From an uncultured Burkholderiales bacterium (lineage in GTDB: Bacteria > Pseudomonadota > Gammaproteobacteria > Burkholderiales > Burkholderiaceae_C), in assembly GCA_903871545.1 (NCBI GenBank), contig CAIQHG010000054.1:1-60964 (forward strand): 60,964 bases of DNA, read 5' to 3'. Position 1 is the stretch's first letter. Each line of letters starts with the position of its first letter. Shown here in pieces: positions 43,621-51,410 of this stretch. The translations under genes and the position numbers were made by a program. Under the pieces are notes generated by a model. It ran no database searches. It was not told the DNA's origin and was given only the letters and a program-made list of their open reading frames with translations.

Positions 43621-44454
43621 TTAGTACTCAACCTCTGCAGTGCTTCGGAGCTCTGCGGGCGTCGTGGATTCAAAGCCAAAATAATTTAGATATAGCGGGA
43701 TCTGCTCAAACAACATGTCTGAGCCTACTTGAACTTTGCATCCTTGCTGCTGAGCTGCCTTTAAAAAAGCTGTCATTTCGGTCTTTAAAACTACCTCACC
43801 GACAAAAGACTCAGGGGCTATTTTGTGAACATCTAAGGGCATAGTATCCCCTTCCCTCATACCTAAAGGAGTTGCGTTAACAATTAAATCATAACCCTCT
43901 GGATTATTACTTCCCATTGAAACGTTTACCTTTGGGAAGTTATCCATTAACCGTTTGCCCAAAGACTCTAAAGACTTAGTATTTATGTCATATAACCCTA
44001 TGGAAGATATTTTTTCTGAAGCTAGGGAGGCCGCAATAGCAGAACCAACTCCACCAGAGCCCACAATCAATACAGACTTTCCGTTAACCTCAAACCCCTT
44101 TCTTTGTAGACCTCTAACAAAACCAAGTCCATCAAAAATATCTCCTTGTAATTTACCGTCTTTTGACTTTTTTACAGCGTTACACGCCCCAGCAACCCTC
44201 ACAGAGGGTGTTATCTCATCTACTAAATTTACAGTTGTCACTTTATGTGGCATCGTTATCAAGGCACCCCGTATGTTGGTTAATTTAAATACAGATCTCA
44301 GAAAATCTGGGTAATCATGTGATTGACAACCCATAGGGATAACCACCGCATTGATACTTCGCTTGGCAAAGTATGGGTTGTAAATCATGGGTGACTTAAA
44401 CGTATAGGTAGGAAAGCCGATATGGGCTATGATTTCAGTGTCACCGTTGATCAT
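43621..44454 (-). CDS. Shikimate/quinate dehydrogenase-like protein
   Basis: 277 aa from ATG 44454; the frame is open for 28 more codons but these are AT-rich and non-homologous. AroE-type fold: GFPTYTFKSP, ITMPHKVTTVNLVDE with the catalytic Lys, GACNAVKK with the conserved Asn, GDIFDGLGF with the Asp, and the nucleotide loop GSGGVGSAIAASL. It may be a secondary dehydrogenase for quinate or a related acid rather than the housekeeping AroE, given its accessory setting; this is inference. It is convergent with the second FNR-type gene. Confidence 0.8.
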   Translation of the reverse strand: MINGDTEIIAHIGFPTYTFKSPMIYNPYFAKRSINAVVIPMGCQSHDYPDFLRSVFKLTNIRGALITMPHKVTTVNLVDEITPSVRVAGACNAVKKSKDGKLQGDIFDGLGFVRGLQRKGFEVNGKSVLIVGSGGVGSAIAASLASEKISSIGLYDINTKSLESLGKRLMDNFPKVNVSMGSNNPEGYDLIVNATPLGMREGDTMPLDVHKIAPESFVGEVVLKTEMTAFLKAAQQQGCKVQVGSDMLFEQIPLYLNYFGFESTTPAELRSTAEVEY

Positions 44455-44777
44455 TTTTAGGCTAACAAATTGTTTGTTCAATTTTAAAAACTTTATTCTA
44501 CCTTTTATTATAATAATTAAATATTTTCCGATTATCATAATGTGAGCAAGTTATCTCTTTGCATGACAATGCCATACCCCACATAATCACGATTAAGAAG
44601 CAAAAAATGCAAAATTAAATTTATTCACCCTCACATATGAACTCTTTTAGCAAGATCTAGGTAAATACTGACCAATATCATATACAAACTGTCCAATAAA
44701 GTTGCATAATGAAACTATGAGTTAGTCCGCAGTCGAAATAGATTGTTAATTTAGAATTAAATTATTGTGAATTATGA
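44455..44777. other. AT-rich divergent region before the cNMP/PDE operon
   Basis: It should hold promoters for the AroE-like gene and the cNMP-domain operon. I see no FNR box and no convincing CRP site (TGTGA-N6-TCACA). Confidence 0.4.
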
Positions 44778-45251
44778 ATGGATGAAATAAATGGCAGTTT
44801 TCAAGTAGACATTGAACGTCTTCATGGTCTCGGCGTAGTTGATCCCAATTCAAGCGAAAGTTTAGAAATCTATCGGTCAGGTAAATTAAACAGCAATGAA
44901 AGACTGTATTTCAGCTTATGGGGATCTAAGGATCTAAATTCCACTATGTTTGATGCGAAGCAGAAAATAGTTCAAAAAGGCGACGATATTACGTCCGCTT
45001 ATTTCATTGTTTCTGGCACAGCACTGAGCTTGGACAGCGGACTGGTGGAACGATTAGGCCCTGGATCAATCATTGGATTAGCAGAAGGAATTATTGGAAT
45101 TTGTTCTATAAAAACTATAATCGCAGTTACAGCTATCCAGGCTCGTATACTGCCAATAAACAAGATCCTGCACGTCATCCCTAAGCTTCCGAGTGTTATT
45201 CAAAAGATTATTACCAATTTAGCTAATAGATCTCTTAATTTACCTAGTTAA
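44778..45251 (+). CDS. Stand-alone cyclic-nucleotide-binding-domain protein, degenerate pocket
   Basis: 157 residues, essentially one cNMP-binding beta-roll (about 60-150; FDAKQKIVQKGDDITSAYFI, VSGTALSL, GPGSIIGLAEGI) after a 55-residue N-terminal extension. There is no helix-turn-helix or catalytic domain. The phosphate-binding cassette lacks the FGE...R pattern (GLAEGIIGICSIKTIIAV), so it may no longer bind a nucleotide. It is first in a three-gene unit with the next cNMP protein (10-base gap) and a phosphodiesterase. Confidence 0.7.
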   Translation: MDEINGSFQVDIERLHGLGVVDPNSSESLEIYRSGKLNSNERLYFSLWGSKDLNSTMFDAKQKIVQKGDDITSAYFIVSGTALSLDSGLVERLGPGSIIGLAEGIIGICSIKTIIAVTAIQARILPINKILHVIPKLPSVIQKIITNLANRSLNLPS

Positions 45252-45261
45252 TTATTAAACA

Positions 45262-45615
45262 ATGGTTAATTTTAAAGAAAGTATATTTAATTCTGGCCAT
45301 ATAGTGTTTAAGGTAGATGAGCTAGCCGATAAACTGTACTTTGTTAAACAAGGAACATTGCAGATTTTAGATGAAAGTGGTGGACTAATTTCCACCATCA
45401 CTAAAGGGCAATCCTTTGGAGAGCAAGCTTTTTTAATAGGCGGCATTAGAGGTGCTACTGTAAAAGCGGTAGACGAGGTTATTTGTATAGAAATTTCAAG
45501 TGAGGAGGCTAATTCATTGCTCGGCGTTGCATCGAACCTTTTAATACCAGTTTTTGAGGCATTACTTTTGCAGCAAAATATGACCAATGAACTGGCCAAA
45601 TTCAGAAAAAATTAA
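45262..45615 (+). CDS. Stand-alone cyclic-nucleotide-binding-domain protein, intact pocket
   Basis: 117 residues forming a single cNMP-binding domain: IFNSGHIVFKVDELADKLYF, VKQGTLQIL, then the phosphate-binding cassette SFGEQAFLIGGIRGATVKAV with the glutamate (E54) and arginine (R63) that contact ribose and phosphate in cAMP-binding proteins. No DNA-binding or enzymatic domain follows, so it can act only as a sensor subunit or a sink. It could pair with the preceding degenerate domain as a split two-domain regulator. Four bases separate it from the phosphodiesterase ATG. Confidence 0.8.
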   Translation: MVNFKESIFNSGHIVFKVDELADKLYFVKQGTLQILDESGGLISTITKGQSFGEQAFLIGGIRGATVKAVDEVICIEISSEEANSLLGVASNLLIPVFEALLLQQNMTNELAKFRKN

Positions 45616-45619
45616 TCCA

Positions 45620-46459
45620 ATGACCCAGGTGATTGATCGCTCCAAGTATCTAAATGTTTCAACGAATAGTGATTGGAACGAAATTTTGAACAACTCTCTT
45701 GGATTTTTAAGAGAATCTTGGCATAGCCACTGGATCGGGTTAGATCAAGTTTTAGAAGCTAGTATTGATAAGGTATTGCCAGTGAACCATCTCAGTAAAA
45801 ATGTTTTAAATTTATTGAACTGTGCTCGCGAAATTTCTCTGAAAATTGAAAAAAAAGTAGGATTGACTTGGGAACCTTCCTACCATAACCGACTCCATTT
45901 TGCAGATGTAATTACAAGCTTGAGCATATTACTGTTAATAGAAAAAGAGCGAAGTGAAAGACTTGACGAGTATTGGACCGCTTTGCTATTCCTATCAGCT
46001 GTTTGCCATGATTACATGCATCCAGGGGGTATTAACAATTCGACTATGGAAATTGAAAATCTAACGATTTCGTATCTAAAAGATACTTGGAATGAGTGGT
46101 CGGTGGATGAGAAAAGTCAGCTGAATATGATTTATTTAATTCAGAATACTGCCCCAGAAGTCGTCAACCAAAATCATAGATTAGTAGAAAATTTAGAATT
46201 TAAATTTGACAAGCTTTGGGCTACAGTTATTTTAAATGAAGCGGATATATTGGCTAGTTGCACCTCTAAATATGGGGCTGATTTGAGCACACAGTTGGCA
46301 AAGGAGTGGCGAATTAAAGGAATTCAGAAACAAGCTGATGTTGCTACACCTCAGGGTAGAAGAAGTTTCTTAGAATCAGCCAGGTTTTCGTCCACTGCGA
46401 GCCAAAAACTAAAAATTTACAATGAAATTCATAAAGAAATTGCCCTACTTTGCGTTTGA
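45620..46459 (+). CDS. Class I 3',5'-cyclic nucleotide phosphodiesterase
   Basis: 279 aa from ATG 45620 (an ATG at 45587 overlaps the previous gene). The metal centre of class I, eukaryote-type phosphodiesterases is visible: YHNRLHFADV (H89, H93, D96), CHDYMHPGGINN (H130, D131, H134) and NEADILAS with D209. It lacks the long regulatory regions of animal enzymes. It should hydrolyse cAMP and/or cGMP in the cytoplasm; which one cannot be read. It is translationally close to two cNMP-binding proteins, suggesting a small signalling module. Convergent with the methyltransferase gene after a 2-base gap. Confidence 0.85.
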   Translation: MTQVIDRSKYLNVSTNSDWNEILNNSLGFLRESWHSHWIGLDQVLEASIDKVLPVNHLSKNVLNLLNCAREISLKIEKKVGLTWEPSYHNRLHFADVITSLSILLLIEKERSERLDEYWTALLFLSAVCHDYMHPGGINNSTMEIENLTISYLKDTWNEWSVDEKSQLNMIYLIQNTAPEVVNQNHRLVENLEFKFDKLWATVILNEADILASCTSKYGADLSTQLAKEWRIKGIQKQADVATPQGRRSFLESARFSSTASQKLKIYNEIHKEIALLCV

Positions 46460-46461
46460 AA

Positions 46462-47223
46462 TTATTGCTTCATGAATTTATAAATAAAGCCTTCTGGTTG
46501 AGAGCCTTGCATTTGATTTGAGTGAACTTCTTTAGTGTCTTGTGCGTTTTTTAAAAAATCGTCAGAGGCATTTATTTTTTTAAACCCTACGTACTCAAAA
46601 TCAGCTAGAACAGAAACTGGGTCTATCCGGTGCAATGTTTTAGTTACAGATTTACCAACACCTTCTTTGGCTGCGTGATCACGAACAATCAATAATCCGC
46701 CAGGCTTTACTAAATCATAAATTCGCTTATTGGTTGCAATTATGTCTGGACTTGCGTTGACCATATCATGATACGAGTTAACAATAGTTATCATATCGAA
46801 TTGGTTGCTTGCACCATCTGAGATTGCTATCAAATCAGAGACTGCAGGAGTTAGATTACTTTGAGGATGTGCTAATAAGCGTTGTTGCAAAGCCGTGTTG
46901 GGTTTTGTATTCATTGCGACAACTTGACCATTTGGGCCAACGGCGATGGCTAAAAGTTGAGCTGTATACCCGGCACCGGAAAAAATGTCCAAAACCTTCA
47001 TTCCTGATTTAATCTGGAGAAAATTGAGCATTTCCAAAGGCTTGCGTTTTGTATCCATCTCCCGATCTTGCTCTGTACGCACAGGACTTTGAATGATTTG
47101 TTGTTGTTCACCCAAAGTTTGAGCGTTAACGGGCATAGAAATGATCAGTGAAGTAAATATTAAATTTATAGCTGCTGAAAGTAAAAAGTAAATTTCATAC
47201 GTAGCAAGTTTGAAAAATTTCAT
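46462..47223 (-). CDS. Exported class I SAM-dependent methyltransferase-like protein
   Basis: 253 residues. A hydrophobic N-terminus ending NAQTLGEQQQ acts as a signal peptide. The Rossmann fold has GMKVLDIFSGAGYTAQLLA (motif I), IVNSYHDMVNASPDI, and KPGGLLIVRDHAAKEG. It belongs to the predicted periplasmic methyltransferase type (COG4798). Export of an AdoMet enzyme is puzzling because the periplasm lacks AdoMet, so the true role is unresolved. Convergent with the phosphodiesterase. Confidence 0.82.
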   Translation of the reverse strand: MKFFKLATYEIYFLLSAAINLIFTSLIISMPVNAQTLGEQQQIIQSPVRTEQDREMDTKRKPLEMLNFLQIKSGMKVLDIFSGAGYTAQLLAIAVGPNGQVVAMNTKPNTALQQRLLAHPQSNLTPAVSDLIAISDGASNQFDMITIVNSYHDMVNASPDIIATNKRIYDLVKPGGLLIVRDHAAKEGVGKSVTKTLHRIDPVSVLADFEYVGFKKINASDDFLKNAQDTKEVHSNQMQGSQPEGFIYKFMKQ

Positions 47224-47512
47224 TTCAGTCCTAATAAATGAATCTTAATTGGCGTCATTATAAATCTGCACTGCCTAAAGTGTACTACTAAATATTTACA
47301 ATTTGCATTTAAAAATATATCAGTTGATATTATTTTAAGACTGGGAGTTACTATAAAAAATCAAATGATGAAAAGGTAAAACTCATTCATAACTCTAAAT
47401 AATTTGACCACATGGATCAAGGACACAAAACATGATGATTACTTTTGTACTATGATAAGGGGTGTTATACTTAGCAAGTAAGTCATTTCAGACTACTTTA
47501 AGGTGTTTTCAT

Positions 47513-47983
47513 ATGATTCTTGTAGATTCAAAACACAAGTTTTTGCAACTAATTATTTGCACTTCTCTAGTACTGAGTTTCATTAACGCTCGGGCTGAAT
47601 TAGGTGGTAAGAAAATATCCACTCATGTCGGATCAGTCTATTCCAAAGCGCCTCACAAAGCGGCTACAAATTCGAACTATGAAGTTGATAAAATTACGCT
47701 CGATTCTGGGACAGTCATAACAGAATACGTAGCTTTAAACGGCATGGTTTTTGGAGTTAGTTGGATCGGTCCCGCTAAACCCAACTTCAAAGAAATCTTC
47801 GGCAATACAAACTTCGACAGATACGTGACGCATGTCCAAAAAACAGCATCCCCACGCTCACGCCTTAATTTAAATGAATCAGATTTGGTCATAGAGTCAA
47901 GTGGTCACCAAGGTCATTTTTTTGGTAGAGCCTTTTTACCACTTGAAATTCCACCCAATATTACGATTGATGAAATTCAATAA
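47513..47983 (+). CDS. DUF2844 family exported protein
   Basis: 156 aa from ATG 47513 (AAGGTG at 47500-47505). A signal peptide ends near NARAELGG. The mature part has the DUF2844 pattern: VGSVYSKAPH, YEVDKITLDSGTVITEYVAL, then NGMVFGVSWIGPAKPNFKEI. DUF2844 genes typically sit immediately upstream of DUF3443 genes in Burkholderia-like genomes, and here the next gene encodes a DUF3443 domain. Function unknown; the pairing suggests a chaperone, inhibitor or partner for the protease-like protein. Confidence 0.82.
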   Translation: MILVDSKHKFLQLIICTSLVLSFINARAELGGKKISTHVGSVYSKAPHKAATNSNYEVDKITLDSGTVITEYVALNGMVFGVSWIGPAKPNFKEIFGNTNFDRYVTHVQKTASPRSRLNLNESDLVIESSGHQGHFFGRAFLPLEIPPNITIDEIQ

Positions 47984-48046
47984 GACGATTAGCGTTTGAC
48001 ATGGCTAGGAATTGCAAAAAACTTCTTGTAAACGGAACCGTAAAAG

Positions 48047-50284
48047 ATGCAAAATTATTTTAAGAACTTCAGTCTTTTAACAAGAACATTAACTTGTGTT
48101 TTTTTATCTTTTTTTCTTTTATCTTCAGCTAATGGTAAAAGCACTTCTTCAACAACCCCAGTGTCAGTTGGATGGAATTTGCTTGGCAATGGGACTACTA
48201 CTCCAATTACAGTGGCTAGTATTTTTAACAATGCCAGTAGTATCACTTCAGTGTGGAAATGGGACGCGGCCACTGGAACATGGGCTTTTTACACCCCATT
48301 AGCTACCTATAAAGATGGAGGACAGGCCTACGCTGCAACGCAGGGATATGAATTTTTAACAACTATTTATCCTGGCGAAGGCTATTGGATTAACGCATCA
48401 GCAACCTTCAACATTCAGTCAAGTTCAACTACCAATTATGGATACAGTAATTTCATCTTTTCAAGCCCTACCACCTTATTATCTGGATGGAATCTAATAA
48501 GTATTGGTGACGGAATATTACCAGCCTATTTCAATCTCTATTTAAATGGAAGCTCACCCTCGACTGTAGGAGCTCAAACAGCTAACATTTCCACTATTTG
48601 GGCCTGGGATTCTACAAATACGAAATGGTTCTTTTACGCTCCGAGCTTAGACGACGGTACATCATTACAAAGCTTTCTCACTACTAATGGTTACGAGGGT
48701 TTCAAAGCCAACAATAAGCTTTTAAGTAACGGAGTTGGGTTTTGGGTTAACAATCCCTCCACAGGTATTTTAGCAATAAAGGGTAATCTCACAGGACTAG
48801 CACAAGGTAGTTCAGTTGTGCTCACAAATAATGCAACTGGTTCCAATACTACTACTCAACAAACACTAACAAATAATGGCTTATTTAGTTGGTCTTTAAG
48901 TAATTCAGGTCAATATGCCATTACAGTCGCGACCCAACCAGTTGGACAAACCTGTACCGTTACGAATGGCAACGGAACCATCGCAAAAGGAATCACTAAC
49001 ATAGCAGTAAGTTGTTCTGGCAATAGTTCATCATCCTCTACGTCTAGCACTGTTACAGGAACATTCGCAGTAACGGCAACCTCTGATACTTCCACTACGA
49101 CAATTTCTTCTACGACGACAACCACATTAAACAATACTGTTCCCATCAATGTTAATGGCGGACCCAACGGATCTTACAATCTTCCACTTGTAACAATTAC
49201 GGTATGTAAGCCTGGAACTTCTACTTGCGTTGACATTCCCAATGTTGAAATCGATACAGGTTCAACAGGAGTTAGATTATTTGCCTCCACATTGAAAACC
49301 CTGGGGCTATCACCCGTTGTAGGAACTACAGGAAATACTAAGTACGAGTGCTATGCCTATGTCAATTCTTATGTATTCGGTGAGGTGATGACTGCTGACA
49401 TCAAAATTGGCGGGGAAACTGCGTCCTCTTTATCAATTCAAGTCATGAACGATACTGGCACTAGTGGTCCTCCAGTTCCTAGTGACTGCGCAGGATATGG
49501 AGCCGAAACAGATACCGTTGCCACCTTTGGATCTAATGGAATAATTGGCGTAAATAATGTTATTTTCGATTGCGGACTTTACTGCTCTAACACAAGTAGC
49601 CAGGGTTACAACCCAATTTATTACGAAATTAAGTGCACTACATCTGCGTCCACAGGGTGTGTTAACAGTTACACCAAGATGCCACTTGCACAACAAGTCA
49701 ACAACCCAGTTGCTAACTTTTCGGCAGACAATAACGGGGTTATCATTCAACTGCCATCAATTCCTGCAACTGGTGCGACTAGTTTGGCAGGGACCATGAT
49801 TTTTGGGATCAATACTCAATCCAATAACGTCTTGGCATCCACTACTCCTAAAATTTCACTTCCCAATGGTAGCTTCACTGCCACTTTAAACAACGTGAGC
49901 TTACCGGGAAGTTACTTTGACAGTGGTACTTCCGATTTGGTCTTCCCCGTCTCGTCAACCTTCCCTGAATGTACGGTTTATACGGGTTATATCTGCCCTG
50001 GAAATTCCTCAAGCCTTAGTTTGACCACAATCTCTCCCACAATCCCTACAGCTTCTGGTAACGTCACAGTTAACTTGAGTGTTGCCAATGCAGAATACTT
50101 GCTTAATTCGAGTAACCAAGTGTTTAGCAACATTGCCGATCCGGTCATTTTAGGGACAACTTCAGTTTCATCAGCTAATTTCGTATTTGGCCTTGCGGCC
50201 TTTATAGGGCACACCGTTTATACTGGGTTTCAAACCTTAAAGACTGATGTCTCTTACGATGGTGCCTTCATTGCATACAAATAA
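48047..50284 (+). CDS. Exported protein: WNLLGNG module plus DUF3443 pepsin-like domain
   Basis: 745 residues. The signal peptide covers about 1-30. The two-part module spans 38-236 and is close to that of the 674-aa protein over its whole length, followed by the same GQTCTVTNGNGT domain (245-323) and a Ser/Thr linker. Residues 365-745 match DUF3443: ITVCKPGTSTCVDIPNV, then EIDTGSTGVRLFAS with DTGST at 403-407, and later GSYFDSGTSDLVFPV with DSGTS at 625-629. These two D-S/T-G motifs have the spacing and context of the two aspartates of pepsin-like proteases. Activity is inferred, not shown. Confidence 0.85.
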   Translation: MQNYFKNFSLLTRTLTCVFLSFFLLSSANGKSTSSTTPVSVGWNLLGNGTTTPITVASIFNNASSITSVWKWDAATGTWAFYTPLATYKDGGQAYAATQGYEFLTTIYPGEGYWINASATFNIQSSSTTNYGYSNFIFSSPTTLLSGWNLISIGDGILPAYFNLYLNGSSPSTVGAQTANISTIWAWDSTNTKWFFYAPSLDDGTSLQSFLTTNGYEGFKANNKLLSNGVGFWVNNPSTGILAIKGNLTGLAQGSSVVLTNNATGSNTTTQQTLTNNGLFSWSLSNSGQYAITVATQPVGQTCTVTNGNGTIAKGITNIAVSCSGNSSSSSTSSTVTGTFAVTATSDTSTTTISSTTTTTLNNTVPINVNGGPNGSYNLPLVTITVCKPGTSTCVDIPNVEIDTGSTGVRLFASTLKTLGLSPVVGTTGNTKYECYAYVNSYVFGEVMTADIKIGGETASSLSIQVMNDTGTSGPPVPSDCAGYGAETDTVATFGSNGIIGVNNVIFDCGLYCSNTSSQGYNPIYYEIKCTTSASTGCVNSYTKMPLAQQVNNPVANFSADNNGVIIQLPSIPATGATSLAGTMIFGINTQSNNVLASTTPKISLPNGSFTATLNNVSLPGSYFDSGTSDLVFPVSSTFPECTVYTGYICPGNSSSLSLTTISPTIPTASGNVTVNLSVANAEYLLNSSNQVFSNIADPVILGTTSVSSANFVFGLAAFIGHTVYTGFQTLKTDVSYDGAFIAYK

Positions 50285-50369
50285 GTCTTAAGTGAGGTTT
50301 AATTCTTAAAACAGAATAAGACCGGTTTTGTAATTAGTTTTTGGTCTCAATAAATTTTTTAGATTGATA

Positions 50370-50909
50370 ATGAAGAAAAAAATATTTTGTGGCTTTTTAG
50401 TCGCAGGATTAAATTTTATTAATCTGTCAACTGCTCTAGCACAAGACAGAGTTTGCGCTGACGGACAACGCAGCTATTTTGATGTTTGCCCTGAGGATAA
50501 TAACTCCCGGACTTTACAAAATGACCCAACACCTAAACCTATCACAAAAGAAATAAATCCTGGCGTAACTAGCAATACTCAGTTTAATAACCAACCTGCC
50601 TCATCACTTTGCAGGGTAGGAGATAAGAGCGATTTTTTTTGGCCAGATGATCAAACGTGGTACCGCGGCAAAGTGATTGATGTAAAGCCAAACCAATGTA
50701 AAGTAACCTATGAGGGCTATAACGCAGAAGATGATGAATGGGTTGGACCAGAGAGAATGCGATTGCTTGTGCTTTGGTCAGATGGAAAAAAATATGCGGC
50801 CAAAGTGCTTAGTCGAAAGGGCGGTAAATACTTGGTTACCTATGAAGGATACGCTTCCTCAGAAGACGAGCTAGTTGATTTGAACCAGCTGTCGATCAAA
50901 ACCAAATAG
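50370..50909 (+). CDS. Exported protein with tandem Tudor-like barrels
   Basis: 179 aa from ATG 50370 (TTG 50364 also open). The signal peptide ends near STALAQDRVC. After a linker rich in Asn/Pro, two related small beta-barrels occur: WYRGKVIDVKPNQCKVTYEG with YNAEDDEWVG (about 97-132), then KYAAKVLSRKGGKYLVTYEG with YASSEDELVD (about 142-172). This is the Tudor-knot/chromo-like pattern, normally seen in cytoplasmic or nuclear proteins; here it should be periplasmic or secreted. Ligand unknown. Same strand as the DUF3443 gene, 85 bases downstream. Confidence 0.65.
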   Translation: MKKKIFCGFLVAGLNFINLSTALAQDRVCADGQRSYFDVCPEDNNSRTLQNDPTPKPITKEINPGVTSNTQFNNQPASSLCRVGDKSDFFWPDDQTWYRGKVIDVKPNQCKVTYEGYNAEDDEWVGPERMRLLVLWSDGKKYAAKVLSRKGGKYLVTYEGYASSEDELVDLNQLSIKTK

Positions 50910-51177
50910 TGTTTGCTAAATAGCTAAAGTTTCTCTGACTATGTTAGCACTAGTAAGTTGCACTTACTTTCTGAGCGCGCCATCAAATAAATAAAATACA
51001 CCCTGCTTAGGAGTGGTTGATGCAGCTAAAAATAGGTATCTTTAAAGCTTTAGCCTTTTAAAGCAAAGGTTTGCCAAACAATTTAGTTGCTGAAGTATTC
51101 AATTTTTAAGCATAAGACATTGGGTGGACAGCATTGGTTTCTTAGAAAGCCTAAAGATTAATAGGGGCTAATGGCTA

Positions 51178-51381
51178 TCACAGAAATTTATCGATCCTAT
51201 CGTGCAGTGCAGACTGCCCTTCATGAACCAATCTTAGCATTTCGGTAACCGCCTCAGAGTGATTTTGAAAATTTTGAATCAATTGGTAAGTATTTTTATC
51301 CATCGCCATCAATTTCTCGTGAGACATGATTTCGAGTTTATTGTCATGCTCAATAATATAGAATGAATTTTGAAATTCCAT
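51178..51381 (-). CDS. Small hypothetical protein
   Basis: 67 residues, probably helical (MSHEKLMAMDKNTYQLIQNF and LRLVHEGQSALHDRIDKFL) with a short beta-like start (FYIIEHDNKLEIM). No signal or known domain. It lies 29 bases after the DapA-like gene on the same strand and may be co-transcribed. Confidence 0.45.
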   Translation of the reverse strand: MEFQNSFYIIEHDNKLEIMSHEKLMAMDKNTYQLIQNFQNHSEAVTEMLRLVHEGQSALHDRIDKFL

Positions 51382-51410
51382 GGTTAGGCTCCTAAATGAT
51401 GCTGCTTTGA

